Program-made: the position numbers and the translations under genes
Shown here: positions 38,291 to 46,934 of the stretch, one piece after another
Position numbering within the stretch: position 1 is the stretch's first letter
Layout: each line of letters opens with the position of its first letter
Notes under the pieces: generated by a model
What the model saw: only the letters and a program-made list of their open reading frames with translations
Told to the model about the DNA's origin: nothing
The model's database searches: none
Assembly (NCBI RefSeq): GCF_900100715.1
Contig: NZ_FNCA01000001.1
Location: forward strand, 372,001 to 436,000
Reading direction: 5' to 3'
Source of the DNA: Methanolobus vulcani
GTDB taxonomy: Archaea; Halobacteriota; Methanosarcinia; Methanosarcinales; Methanosarcinaceae
DNA length: 64,000 nt

Positions 38291-39250
38291 TTGATAAGGA
38301 AAAATAGAAATGTTTTTATTCAAGTAATAAGTCAAACTGGTAAAGATTTTTATGTGACAAACATGCAATGCCAAACGCCATTTATATTTGACCTTGATTC
38401 TGATTCGTCTGATGTTGATTACTCTAAAGCCCTTTCGATTACTAGATATGTGACAAATTATCCATTTGACGTAGATGAAATTAATAACAAGATGAGTGAT
38501 AAAAAAATCAAAATTAGTGATGATTTTGGTTGTTTGAATATAAAGAAAAATTCCGATTCCGTTCACACATTGTTTGTAAAAACTGGTTATAAATCATTAC
38601 TAGGACTTAACTATGAATCAGATTCCGTTTATTTAGAAAAATACAAGGTAAGCAACGTGGTAGTTGCAACAATGCATATTGACCATTTTCCTGATGAAGA
38701 TAATAATTTAAATCTGCTTGTTTTTGGTGGAGGTCAAATCTCACAAGATATGTGGGTTAATTATTATAAAAAAACACTAGGGATACACAATTTTAATATT
38801 GTTAAGTTCAATGAATCACAAATAAGAGAAATGTGTTTCAAAAAATATAGTGATGTAATATATGAAATGATATTTGACCCTGCATCTGTGGATAAATTTG
38901 GAAAAGTTGACATTGCTCAATATAAAACAAATAAAAGTAAAATAGATATAGATGCAGAAAATATCAAAGAAATAGTTGACAATGAAGAGATAAAAATAAT
39001 CAAATTTAAATCAGAATATATTTCTACATGCAAGTATTTAGACAAAAGTTATCCCATAAAATTCACTATAAACACAAGCGGAAAAATGAAACTAGACTTC
39101 CCTTCACTTTCTTTTACCAATGTGGAGAATGCATATGATGTAGAAAATTTATTTTACTCATTTGCTCGGAAAGTATACAATGAAATAATATCTGATGAAT
39201 TATATGAATCAGTTGAACAAAAACAACAGACTTTATTTGAATTTATGTGA
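38291..39250 (+). CDS. Cassette protein A, unknown function
   Basis: This soluble protein of about 319 residues has no family I recognise. The composition is rich in Asp, Lys, Asn and Ile, and the DNA is visibly AT-richer than its neighbours, which suggests transfer. It has no signal, membrane helix or obvious catalytic motif. It reads like an alpha/beta protein with segments such as NLLVFGGGQISQDMWVNYY near residue 142, and it ends with a possible interaction tail, QKQQTLFEFM. The first usable start is a TTG at 38291, and an ATG at 38363 is an alternative. Its stop overlaps the ATG of the next gene, so the two are coupled. Confidence 0.7.
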   Translation: MIRKNRNVFIQVISQTGKDFYVTNMQCQTPFIFDLDSDSSDVDYSKALSITRYVTNYPFDVDEINNKMSDKKIKISDDFGCLNIKKNSDSVHTLFVKTGYKSLLGLNYESDSVYLEKYKVSNVVVATMHIDHFPDEDNNLNLLVFGGGQISQDMWVNYYKKTLGIHNFNIVKFNESQIREMCFKKYSDVIYEMIFDPASVDKFGKVDIAQYKTNKSKIDIDAENIKEIVDNEEIKIIKFKSEYISTCKYLDKSYPIKFTINTSGKMKLDFPSLSFTNVENAYDVENLFYSFARKVYNEIISDELYESVEQKQQTLFEFM

Positions 39251-40638
39251 TGAATATGGTTCAAGTAGCTACAAGAGATATTTTTCAAAAGCTAACCGAA
39301 ATGGCATTCAATGACGATACAGTATCAAAAAACCTATCTGGTATTGATGGTTTTGTAAATAACAATTCTAATGACGCTACTGTTCTAAAAGAGATACTAG
39401 ACTCTATGCTTGAATGTGGAAAAACAAATGTAGAATCATACATCAGATTTTACAACTACTCAATGAAACACTCTTTGTTTTGTTTGAACCATTTGTTTTT
39501 AAAATCATCTATTGTTCTTTTACACGATTTCCAGAAAACTAATAAATTAGATACCAACACAACTCAAATAACATTGTTATCAAAAATAATAGCTACTATT
39601 TTAAAATATGAGATTTGTGATTATATTGATATTACTGACTCATTTGAAACTATTTACTTTGGTAAAGATGTACGTTTTCCAGTATCTTTTTCCGATATTA
39701 AAAAATACGAACTAGAGGTACTATGCTTGCTCCGAAGTAAATATACACAGTATATAATTGATAGTGACCAAGTACTTGATACACCTGAATTGATACGTTT
39801 TATAGGAAAATTAAATAAAATACACAATCTATTGGCATTGAAAAAATATACTTCTCAATTAGACGATATAGTATATTCTGATAAATCAAAAGAAAATTTA
39901 TTCAAAACTGACGATATAAGTCCTAATGACTACGATAAAGCTGTTTATGATAATTATGACATTCTGCTTTTCCCCATGATAAACGATGATATTAGATTAA
40001 AAAACAATAAAATATCTTTTCTCAATGAAGGTTTTGGAAATATCGAATATGGAACTTTCTCTATTTCATCAGAAGATAATATTCATTTTAAACAAACTTT
40101 TTCTCTCGAACATAGTGATGAATTTGAAGATTACTTATCAAATGAAACAAAAAACAAAATACTATCTATAGATGATTCAGTGAATATGCAATTTGTTTTC
40201 GATTTTTCTAAATTTGGAAATGATTATAAATTTATTTTTTCTAAGAAAGCAGGCAAGGTCAAAGAAATGATGAACAACAATGAACAAAATAATGGTATTA
40301 ACGTCACTTTCAATGGCAATCCATCTTTTGAAAATTCTCCTCTCATGATTGGGAATAATCAAAAAATGAAATTTAATATAGTACCATTAAAAGATATGTA
40401 TGAAAATTTGGCAAACGAGCTTGATAAAACTTCAATGAACGATAACGAAAAGTCATCATTACAAGATGATATAAATGATACCATAAAAGAACTTAAATCT
40501 GAAAATATAAATGTATCTAAAGTAAAAGAATATACAAATAAAATCAAGACCACTATTACAGGTTTGTCAGGATGTGCGCATCTATTAACTCATGTTGAAA
40601 AGATACAATCATTTTTGTCATCGATAGGGGGTAATTGA
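39250..40638 (+). CDS. Cassette protein B, unknown function
   Basis: This 462-residue soluble protein is of no known family. It starts at the ATG at 39250, overlapping the stop of cassette gene A by one base (TGATG). A GTG at 39247 is also in frame. The N-terminal half is helical, the middle (about 220-350) mixes beta and acidic segments, and residues about 385-460 form a likely helical hairpin (NDNEKSSLQDDINDTIKELKS, VKEYTNKIKTTITG). This kind of C-terminal helical bundle occurs in several uncharacterised mobile or defence proteins, but no catalytic motif is visible. Confidence 0.72.
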   Translation: MNMVQVATRDIFQKLTEMAFNDDTVSKNLSGIDGFVNNNSNDATVLKEILDSMLECGKTNVESYIRFYNYSMKHSLFCLNHLFLKSSIVLLHDFQKTNKLDTNTTQITLLSKIIATILKYEICDYIDITDSFETIYFGKDVRFPVSFSDIKKYELEVLCLLRSKYTQYIIDSDQVLDTPELIRFIGKLNKIHNLLALKKYTSQLDDIVYSDKSKENLFKTDDISPNDYDKAVYDNYDILLFPMINDDIRLKNNKISFLNEGFGNIEYGTFSISSEDNIHFKQTFSLEHSDEFEDYLSNETKNKILSIDDSVNMQFVFDFSKFGNDYKFIFSKKAGKVKEMMNNNEQNNGINVTFNGNPSFENSPLMIGNNQKMKFNIVPLKDMYENLANELDKTSMNDNEKSSLQDDINDTIKELKSENINVSKVKEYTNKIKTTITGLSGCAHLLTHVEKIQSFLSSIGGN

Positions 40639-40805
40639 TTATCTTCCAAACCCTCTAGTTTTGTTAAACCTTTACTCTCGCTTAATTATGTTTTAATCCA
40701 CCAATAAATTGTATTACCATTTTTCTTTCAAATTAAAAATCATCAAATATATCTATAGTTCATATAGGATATTTTGATATTCAAGTAGATTTTATTTATT
40801 TTTGT

Positions 40806-41066
40806 ATGGGTAAAAAGAATAACTTGTTGTGGGATTTATTTTTAGAACTTTATGGCTTTAGAATAACTATATACCTAGTACTTGCAATTTTTACTGGTTT
40901 TCAAATTGCTGCTTGGATTTCAGGCTTTTTTCCACTTGAATATCAAAGTCGTGCATATCTTTCAATTGTATCCATTAGTGCAATCACAATAGCTATTCTA
41001 TTGCATGTAATTATGGAAACCCCATCTTTTATTATGAGTTTCGTAAGGGGAAGGTATCGAAGATGA
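40806..41066 (+). CDS. Small two-helix membrane protein
   Basis: The 86-residue protein has two hydrophobic helices, ITIYLVLAIFTGFQIAAWISGFF and YLSIVSISAITIAILLHVIM, and a basic C-terminus (RGRYRR). I recognise no family. It sits 167 bases after the AT-rich cassette and shares its AT-rich codon use, so it may belong to the same insert. No clear ribosome-binding site is visible, and the start at 40806 is the first ATG. Confidence 0.6.
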   Translation: MGKKNNLLWDLFLELYGFRITIYLVLAIFTGFQIAAWISGFFPLEYQSRAYLSIVSISAITIAILLHVIMETPSFIMSFVRGRYRR

Positions 41067-41184
41067 TATGATAAATTGAAAAATATATGAAAGAAATGAT
41101 GTGAAAAAGATTCTATAATCATTTATTTGTTTTTGGAAATAAAACCAGCCAGTGTGCATAAAGTGACAAAACTACTAAAAGAGG

Positions 41185-41230
41185 TAAAAAGCACTAAAAA
41201 GCACTAAAAAGAATGCTGTTAAAGCATTCT
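41185..41230 (-). terminator. Terminator of the AIM24-like gene
   Basis: AGAATGCT at 41210-41217 and AGCATTCT at 41223-41230 form an 8-bp stem with a five-base loop. On the - strand it is followed by two CTTTTTAGTG tracts, fitting termination seven bases after the AIM24-like stop. The tracts are a short tandem repeat of AAAAAGCACT on the + strand. Confidence 0.6.
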
Positions 41231-41236
41231 CAAGTA

Positions 41237-41932
41237 TTATGCTGTAGGTGTTACGTAAGGTATTTCCTCGTAAGGTTGTATCACGACAAAGCCTTCACCC
41301 TTGAATGCCATTTGAATACTTTCTCCGCTTGAACGACCTACAAAAGTCTTCAGGGAAATATCTGTTTTAATATCAGGATTCAGGTTTCCAGACCATGCAA
41401 CAGTTGCGTTAGGGTCAGTGTAAACTGGTCGGTCATTTGTGACTTTTAGGGTAAGGGGGTCAAAAAATGTGGTAATAGCAACCATACCGGTTCCTTCAAG
41501 TTTCACATTGAAAAGTCCGCCAGCCATCATACCAGCTACCTTTTTCATCATTTTTATGTCCCAGTTAATGCTTTCTTCAAAGGCCAGAAGGTCATTTCCA
41601 TTGACATAGATTGACTCATTTTTGAGATTGAGTACGGATATTTTCTTGCCACTATCAGCAAGGTAAACTTTTCCTGCGCCCTCAGCTTTTGTAAGAGAAA
41701 CACCTTCACCGGTAACTGCTTTTTTCATCATCTTTCCAAGGCCATGTTCCATCACACCTTCTCTTGTGAATTTAACGTCACCAAGATATGCAACCATTGA
41801 GCCTCTTTTGATCCATACACGACCATTCAGGTTCACCTCAAGCATGCGGTCCCTTTCCAGTTCAAACTTGCCCTGGCCAAGGTCTTTCTGACCTGTATTT
41901 TTTACAAACTCATCTAAAGAGTATTTTGAAAT
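41237..41932 (-). CDS. AIM24 / TIGR00266-family protein with apparent AUU start
   Basis: This is an AIM24-like beta-sandwich protein, a widespread family of unknown role. It has [14 protein letters not shown], the pair [14 protein letters not shown], and [20 protein letters not shown] near the end. The first in-frame ATG (41845) misses about 29 conserved residues: the frame upstream reads [25 protein letters not shown], the expected N-terminus. No ATG, GTG or TTG precedes it before a stop. GGAGG lies seven bases before an ATT at 41930-41932, so initiation at AUU is my inference. Loss of the start by mutation is the alternative. Confidence 0.8.
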   Translation of the reverse strand: MSKYSLDEFVKNTGQKDLGQGKFELERDRMLEVNLNGRVWIKRGSMVAYLGDVKFTREGVMEHGLGKMMKKAVTGEGVSLTKAEGAGKVYLADSGKKISVLNLKNESIYVNGNDLLAFEESINWDIKMMKKVAGMMAGGLFNVKLEGTGMVAITTFFDPLTLKVTNDRPVYTDPNATVAWSGNLNPDIKTDISLKTFVGRSSGESIQMAFKGEGFVVIQPYEEIPYVTPTA

Positions 41933-42108
41933 ATCAATCCCTCCATCATTGTAAATATTGATTATTTATAATATACTTTTTCAAAAGGAAAAACATAGTT
42001 TTAAACGCTTACAGGAAGTTAACAGTGATAATTAACTTTTTACAGTCATTAATTTGATATACTCTCCTAACTAATAGAATAATGACCAATACAAGGAGTG
42101 TGGAAAAT

Positions 42109-42357
42109 ATGGTAAAGGTTATTTTAGTCCATTCGGAATGGTGTCATTTTTGTCCTACTGCCAAGAAAATATGGCGAGAATTGAAAGAACAGTGCGATTT
42201 TGAGTACGAGGAAGTAGAACTGGACACTCCTGAGGGAAAAGAACTCGCAAAGAAGTTCAAGATCCGTTCAATACCTACAACAATTATTGACGATAAGGTC
42301 GCCTTTGTAGGAGTTCCTGACAAAGCCCAGGCAAGTAATGTTTGTGATGCAAACTGA
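42109..42357 (+). CDS. Glutaredoxin-like thioredoxin-fold protein (CHFC)
   Basis: This small dithiol oxidoreductase of 82 residues has the active site SEWCHFCPTAKKIW near residue 12 and the cis-Pro loop FKIRSIPTTII near 51. It probably takes electrons from the thioredoxin reductase encoded six bases downstream and reduces protein disulfides in the cytoplasm. The ATG at 42109 has AAGGAG ten bases upstream. An ATG at 42082 precedes that site and is unlikely. Four residues of the CxxC site and the short length favour the archaeal glutaredoxin-like group. Confidence 0.92.
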   Translation: MVKVILVHSEWCHFCPTAKKIWRELKEQCDFEYEEVELDTPEGKELAKKFKIRSIPTTIIDDKVAFVGVPDKAQASNVCDAN

Positions 42358-42362
42358 TTAAC

Positions 42363-43277
42363 ATGTATGATCTAGTAATTATTGGCGGAGGACCTGCGGG
42401 AATGACGGCAGGTATCTATGCTGTACGTTACGGACTTGATACTCTTGTGCTTGAAAAGAACGTAGTCCCCGGCCAGATAGCAACTGCTGACAGGGTAGAG
42501 AATTACCCCGGGTTCTCTTCCATTTCCGGAATGGAACTCATGAACAAGTTCAGGGAGCATGCAGAACACGCTGGTGTCAGTATCCGGAATGCTGACGTCA
42601 AAACCGTAAAAGATGAAGGTGATAAAAAGGTCATCATCACTGATGACGGTGATCTTGAAGCTCTGGCTGTGATAGTTGCCACTGGTGCCAATCCAAGAAG
42701 ACTGGGAGTTCCCGGTGAAGATGAATTCCTGACAAAAGGTGTATCCTACTGTGCCACATGTGATGGTCCCTTCTACTCCGGACTGAATGTCATCGTGGTA
42801 GGCGGAGGAGAATCTGCGGTTACCGATGCACTCATACTTTCCGATATTGCCGAAAAGGTCTATGTAGTGCACAGGCGTGATGAACTGAGAGCCTGTTCTC
42901 TTCTTCAGAAAAGAGCTTTTGATAAAGAGAATATCACATTCATCTGGGACACAGTTGTTCAGGAGATACAAGGGGAGGAGCTTGTAGAGAGAGTTGTTCT
43001 CAGGAACACAAAGACCGATGAACTGACTGAAATGGAAATTGACGGTATTTTCATCTATGTTGGTATCAACCCCAATACATCCATGGTGGACGTTGAAAAG
43101 AAAGGTGCAGGATTCATTGTTACCGATGAAAAGATGGAATGTTCCGTACCCGGCATATTTGCAGCAGGCGACTGTCGCAGAACTTCCATGTGGCAGGTAG
43201 TCACAGCCGTTTCAGATGGTGCGGTTGCAGCCATATCGGCTCATGAATATATTACATCTGTGAAATATGATAACTAA
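42363..43277 (+). CDS. trxB: Thioredoxin reductase
   Basis: This FAD-dependent disulfide reductase recharges thioredoxin or glutaredoxin partners. It has the N-terminal FAD loop IIGGGPAGMTAGIYA, the redox pair YCATCDGPFYSG near residue 133, a second dinucleotide loop VVGGGESAVTDALIL near 147, and the C-terminal FAD motif GIFAAGDCRR near 259. At 304 residues it is full length. The second site lacks a typical NADPH-specific HRRxxxR (it reads VVHRRDELRAC, close to it), so NADPH or another donor remains open. It is cotranscribed with the CHFC redoxin. Confidence 0.95.
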   Translation: MYDLVIIGGGPAGMTAGIYAVRYGLDTLVLEKNVVPGQIATADRVENYPGFSSISGMELMNKFREHAEHAGVSIRNADVKTVKDEGDKKVIITDDGDLEALAVIVATGANPRRLGVPGEDEFLTKGVSYCATCDGPFYSGLNVIVVGGGESAVTDALILSDIAEKVYVVHRRDELRACSLLQKRAFDKENITFIWDTVVQEIQGEELVERVVLRNTKTDELTEMEIDGIFIYVGINPNTSMVDVEKKGAGFIVTDEKMECSVPGIFAAGDCRRTSMWQVVTAVSDGAVAAISAHEYITSVKYDN

Positions 43278-43307
43278 ATCCTTTGCATAATAATAGAAGG
43301 TGAGTAA

Positions 43308-43727
43308 ATGACATGCGATAAAAAAGTAGATGGTACGTTTTGCCTGAACATATGCTCAGATTCCACGGCTGATGATCTGGAACCCATAGCAACTGCCGTA
43401 CATGCTCTGATAGGAATCCCAACAACTATTCGCAGTCTTAATTGCAAGGGCATCCGTATGGAAAGAGGTATGATCATTGACAGGAACTACACGGGCCCGG
43501 TCCTTGAAGAGGTCATGAGGACGAACCAAAGTATCAGGACAGTACCAAAAGAAGGAGTCTATAAGGGCAAGTCAGTCATGGTAGCTCCTATAAGGACAAC
43601 CAGCGGGGAAGTTATTGGTGCAATCGGTGTTGTTGATCTTGTTGCAGCCCTTGATATCCTGGTGATGTTCAGAGAATATCCAGGTATAATTGACGAAGTG
43701 GAAGAATCAAGAAAAAGAATTCAGTGA
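43308..43727 (+). CDS. DUF2111-type methanogen protein
   Basis: This 139-residue protein resembles the DUF2111 family, which is largely confined to methanogens and has no assigned function. The core reads ICSDSTADDLEPIATAVHALIGIPTTIRSLNCKG, then GPVLEEVMRTNQSIRTVPKEGVYKG and APIRTTSGEVIGAIGVVDLVAALD. The last part resembles a PAS/Cache-like or roadblock-like beta sheet. GGTGA precedes the ATG. It lies 30 bases after trxB and is probably in the same operon. Confidence 0.85.
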   Translation: MTCDKKVDGTFCLNICSDSTADDLEPIATAVHALIGIPTTIRSLNCKGIRMERGMIIDRNYTGPVLEEVMRTNQSIRTVPKEGVYKGKSVMVAPIRTTSGEVIGAIGVVDLVAALDILVMFREYPGIIDEVEESRKRIQ

Positions 43728-43840
43728 ATAAATGCATAACCATGTACCACTGAACTCGTTTTTGCCTTTTTTAAAAACATAATTCTATTTTTTATGCAAG
43801 GTAAAATTGAAGTATTGCCTTTAGGGATTAAACCGGAAGC

Positions 43841-44668
43841 TTAGCTCCAGTTTATATTCGGAGGATTCCTGCCAGGAATATTGTGAATTTCGTATTCAGG
43901 ACAACCAAACATCATTGCATGCTGCAGAACATGTCCTGGCGGTAAATTCAGCTCATCAATAAGTGGCTGATAAGAACTTGCTGCAACCTTTACAAAGCCT
44001 GCCCAGCATGAACCCATTCCAAAGGATGGTGCTGCAAGCTCGAACCATGAAAGAGCAACGACACAGTCTGTATATATCATAGGATCATCAACTTCACCAT
44101 ATGCTATTGCAAGATGGGGAGCTCCGCGACAAACAGGGTCATCACCTGACTCATACGCAGAAATAATAGAGGGAAATACTGGTTTTAACGGATGATCTAC
44201 AGTTGATTCAGCTATTTCACGCAACCAGTCAATTGTAAGTGAGATAATCTTTTGCATCTTTTCAGGGCTGTGAATTATCAACCAGTTCACCGGTTGCTTA
44301 TTCATTCCGGATGGAGCATATCTGACAATGTCCAATAGGTCTTCGATTTTTTTCTGGTCCACGGGTTCATTTCTGTAATTACGTATAGAACGGCGCCTGC
44401 GCATGTAAAGACCTAGTTGTTCGAATTCGGTCTCAGGAGATGTTGTCTCAGATAATTGTGAATATTGTGTGCTGAACTGCGGAGAAATTGCATTTTCAGG
44501 ACAGAAAGCCTCACAGTTTCCACATTTCATACAAACATTATCCATTTCATCTGGCATGAAAGGTGTACTGTTATTATAATTGTTGTCAGATATCAAATTA
44601 AGAGGACATATGTCGATGCAGATTCCACAGTTTATACATGATTCGGGATTGAAGGATATCATTGCCAT
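43841..44668 (-). CDS. Nitroreductase with N-terminal two-cluster ferredoxin domain
   Basis: An N-terminal bacterial-type ferredoxin with two 4Fe-4S motifs (CINCGICIDICP and CMKCGNCEAFCP) is fused to an FMN nitroreductase fold starting near residue 85 (RRRRSIRNYRNEPVDQKKI). The ferredoxin part probably feeds electrons to FMN for reduction of a small aromatic or other acceptor. The active-site loop PSGMNKQPVNWLII and GMGSCWAGFV are present. Several ATGs (44692, 44668, 44662) could start it. I choose 44668, with GTGAG upstream. It faces the trx genes. Confidence 0.93.
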   Translation of the reverse strand: MAMISFNPESCINCGICIDICPLNLISDNNYNNSTPFMPDEMDNVCMKCGNCEAFCPENAISPQFSTQYSQLSETTSPETEFEQLGLYMRRRRSIRNYRNEPVDQKKIEDLLDIVRYAPSGMNKQPVNWLIIHSPEKMQKIISLTIDWLREIAESTVDHPLKPVFPSIISAYESGDDPVCRGAPHLAIAYGEVDDPMIYTDCVVALSWFELAAPSFGMGSCWAGFVKVAASSYQPLIDELNLPPGHVLQHAMMFGCPEYEIHNIPGRNPPNINWS

Positions 44669-44932
44669 GTTACCAAACTCACTATTTACCATAAAATGAT
44701 GAATGATAAATAATTATGTTCCTCACCTTGGATTGCTGTACACTTTTTCAGTTCAATTAACTACAAATTCTATGTAAAGTACAAGTTTAGATTACGACCG
44801 CCTACGGCAATATGAGCATTACCTTAAAAGAAAGAATAAAAACAGATGTTCGATATGTTTCTTTAATCTTATAGTGCAGCATGTATGCTACTCAAAAATA
44901 GATTGAAATTGTTTGCAATTTCTATCAGTTGC
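44669..44932. other. Intergenic region, no gene recognised
   Basis: This AT-rich gap upstream of the nitroreductase holds no frame with coding character. It contains a TATA-like string near 44705-44715 on the - strand (AATTATTTATC) that may drive the nitroreductase gene. Confidence 0.35.
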
Positions 44933-45142
44933 TTAAAACTTTTTGAGATTCTGGAACTTTATCGCCCTGCTTACTACAAAAGCTACGATAGAAATCGCAA
45001 TTGCAAGTATTACAACCATCAACACGTTTCCGTTTTCCGCTGCCTTCATCAGACTATAGAAAAGGAACGCACTCAAAACCATACCAACAACCAGCAACAC
45101 TGCTGGCGGAATACTATATATTTTACCAAGTGGTCCTTCCAT
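44933..45142 (-). CDS. Small two-helix membrane protein
   Basis: The 69-residue protein has two helices, IPPAVLLVVGMVLSAFLFYSLM and GNVLMVVILAIAISIVAFVVS, and a basic end (IKFQNLKKF). I recognise no family and see no partner gene. The coding character is good (hydrophobic, periodic), and it lies between the nitroreductase and the permease promoter. Confidence 0.6.
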   Translation of the reverse strand: MEGPLGKIYSIPPAVLLVVGMVLSAFLFYSLMKAAENGNVLMVVILAIAISIVAFVVSRAIKFQNLKKF

Positions 45143-45273
45143 AGTTGGAACATCATTTTATCCATATTATAGTTTTCTATTCATATCGAGTTCAAGTTAA
45201 CAATGATTGTGAACATATTTACATGTTAAATTTTGCAATAAGATATTTATACCAATAATTAAAATTCAAACTA

Positions 45274-45291
45274 AAAATGACTATTCAGTCA
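45274..45291. promoter_or_regulatory. Putative TetR operator before the MacB-like permease
   Basis: AAAATGACTATTCAGTCA matches the inner part and right arm of the shared palindrome TGAnTGAnTAnTCAnTCA, and contains TGACT-N4-AGTCA at 45278-45291. It lies about 30 bases after a TATA box (TATTTATACC, 45244-45253) and 29 bases before the ATG. Confidence 0.6.
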
Positions 45292-45319
45292 AAACTGAAT
45301 GAAGTAGGAAGAAAAAGCA

Positions 45320-46555
45320 ATGAGAAAAAGGACCTACCTTAAACTTGCCACAAATATCTTAGTCCATAGCAAAATAAGAAGTTGGCTCACCATAATAGGC
45401 ATCGTCATAGGTGTCGGATCGGTTGTTACCATTATGGCACTTAGCGACAGTATGGAAGCGGATATGCAAGAAAGGTTAGCTGATCTGGACCTTACCCTCA
45501 TAACAGTGACCCCGGGTTACACACAGGCAATGTCAGGCTTTAGAGGGGGAGGTGGCTTTGGCGGTGGCACCTCATCTTCGGATGCAGAACTGACAGATAA
45601 AGATATAATGGCAATAAAACTTGTAGAGAATATCGATTATATCTATGGCCAGATATCAGGCAGTAATCTGAAAGTCTACTTCATGGGTGAGACTGCAGGT
45701 CTCTCTGTTACCGGTGTCGATCCGCAGGTGTGGCAGTACACTGTGACATACAAACTGGAATCCGGCAGATTACTTGAGGCCACTGACAAAAATGTAGTAG
45801 TTATTGGTTATAGGGTAGCTCATGAAATGTATGACCAGGAGATCGGCATTAACCGCATAATTACCATTGAAGGTAGATCCTACAGAGTAGTTGGCATACT
45901 GGCAGAAGGTGAAAGTGACAGTGCTATAATCATGCCAATTGATTCTGCAGTAGATGTTATTGATGATGCAAAACCGGATGTATATGATAGTATCATTGTA
46001 AAAGCAGATGATGTAGATAACGTAGAAACGGTTGTAGCTGACATCGAAGAGAAGCTCATGATCTCAAGGCATGTCATGAATGACGATGATCGTGATTTCA
46101 CAGTTTCAGATTCATTATCAATGGCGGAATCATTCAGTGAGATGATGGCATCATTCACAATATTCCTAGGAGCAATAGCAGGTGTATCACTTGTGGTGGG
46201 TTCTGTAGGTATCGCAAATACAATGTTCACATCGGTATTGGAAAGGACAAAGGAGATTGGTACTATGAAGGCTATTGGAGCCAAAAATAGTGATATTCTT
46301 ATGATATTCCTTTTTAACTCAGCTCTTGTGGGTTTTGTAGGAGGAGTACTCGGCATATTGCTGAGTCTGGTGCTTACTTCTTTCTTCCCATATCTTGGAC
46401 TTCCAATGGTACGTTCGTCTACAGGACTGGCAGTTGCTCCTGATTTAATGTTACTTGGTATCGGAATAGCAATGTTTATAGGAGTTATTTCTGGACTGAT
46501 ACCCGCATACAATGCATCAAAAATGAAACCAGTGGACGCATTGAGATACGAGTGA
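45320..46555 (+). CDS. MacB/FtsX-type ABC transporter permease
   Basis: This is a membrane subunit of the MacB-like exporter or lipoprotein-release family. One N-terminal helix (SWLTIIGIVIGVGSVVTIM) is followed by a large extracytoplasmic MacB_PCD domain (about 45-270) containing a Gly-rich stretch (FRGGGGFGGGTSSS), then three C-terminal helices with the FtsX signature RTKEIGTMKAIGAKNSDIL. The length of 411 residues is typical. No ATPase gene lies beside it, so it must use one encoded elsewhere. A putative TetR operator precedes it. Confidence 0.93.
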   Translation: MRKRTYLKLATNILVHSKIRSWLTIIGIVIGVGSVVTIMALSDSMEADMQERLADLDLTLITVTPGYTQAMSGFRGGGGFGGGTSSSDAELTDKDIMAIKLVENIDYIYGQISGSNLKVYFMGETAGLSVTGVDPQVWQYTVTYKLESGRLLEATDKNVVVIGYRVAHEMYDQEIGINRIITIEGRSYRVVGILAEGESDSAIIMPIDSAVDVIDDAKPDVYDSIIVKADDVDNVETVVADIEEKLMISRHVMNDDDRDFTVSDSLSMAESFSEMMASFTIFLGAIAGVSLVVGSVGIANTMFTSVLERTKEIGTMKAIGAKNSDILMIFLFNSALVGFVGGVLGILLSLVLTSFFPYLGLPMVRSSTGLAVAPDLMLLGIGIAMFIGVISGLIPAYNASKMKPVDALRYE

Positions 46556-46616
46556 ACTAAATAGAACTCGATAACTAATTAAAAAAAGAGAGTTAGCCAG
46601 CGAATTGAATATTATA

Positions 46617-46832
46617 TCAAATTGCATCATCATCCATGCCTAGAGTTCTCACAAGTTCCAGCATGGAATTGAGAAGATGATAACCTGTAAAAGTGATCTG
46701 ATATTCACCTCTTTCTTCACGTTGGCGTATCAATCCTTTGTCCTGTAATTTGTCCAGATGGAAAAGAAGATTACCTGCACGTAGTTTTATGAGCTTGGAA
46801 AGTTCGGTAAACGATTTTTCAGCATCTCGATC
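46617..46832 (-). pseudogene. 5'-truncated winged-helix regulator remnant
   Basis: The - strand frame encodes about 70 residues of an ArsR-like winged helix: SFTELSKLIKLRAGNLLFHLDKLQDKGLI, then the wing EERGEYQITFTGYHLL and an acidic tail. It ends with TGA at 46617-46619. A stop at 46833-46835 blocks the frame before any start codon, and the expected first helix is absent. It is therefore the 3' part of a lost regulator gene between the permease and MATE genes. Confidence 0.75.
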
Positions 46833-46934
46833 TGATCAAAGTACAATTCTACGTGTTTAAAGTATTGTGAATATTGGTTCAGTTTGGTTAATTCCAGTAT
46901 TCTTTTGCTCTTATTTGTTCACCGTACTGCAGAA

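Noticed and set aside
41180-41212. The AAAAAGCACT tandem copies as a mobile-element end.
   Set aside because: They lie in a terminator context on the - strand and are explained by its T-tracts.
37938-41237. The two AIM24-like segments as attachment-site direct repeats of an integrated element.
   Set aside because: They differ at many silent positions across about 240 bases, so they are old paralogues. No integrase gene lies between them. The insertion idea is kept only as a hypothesis for the cassette.
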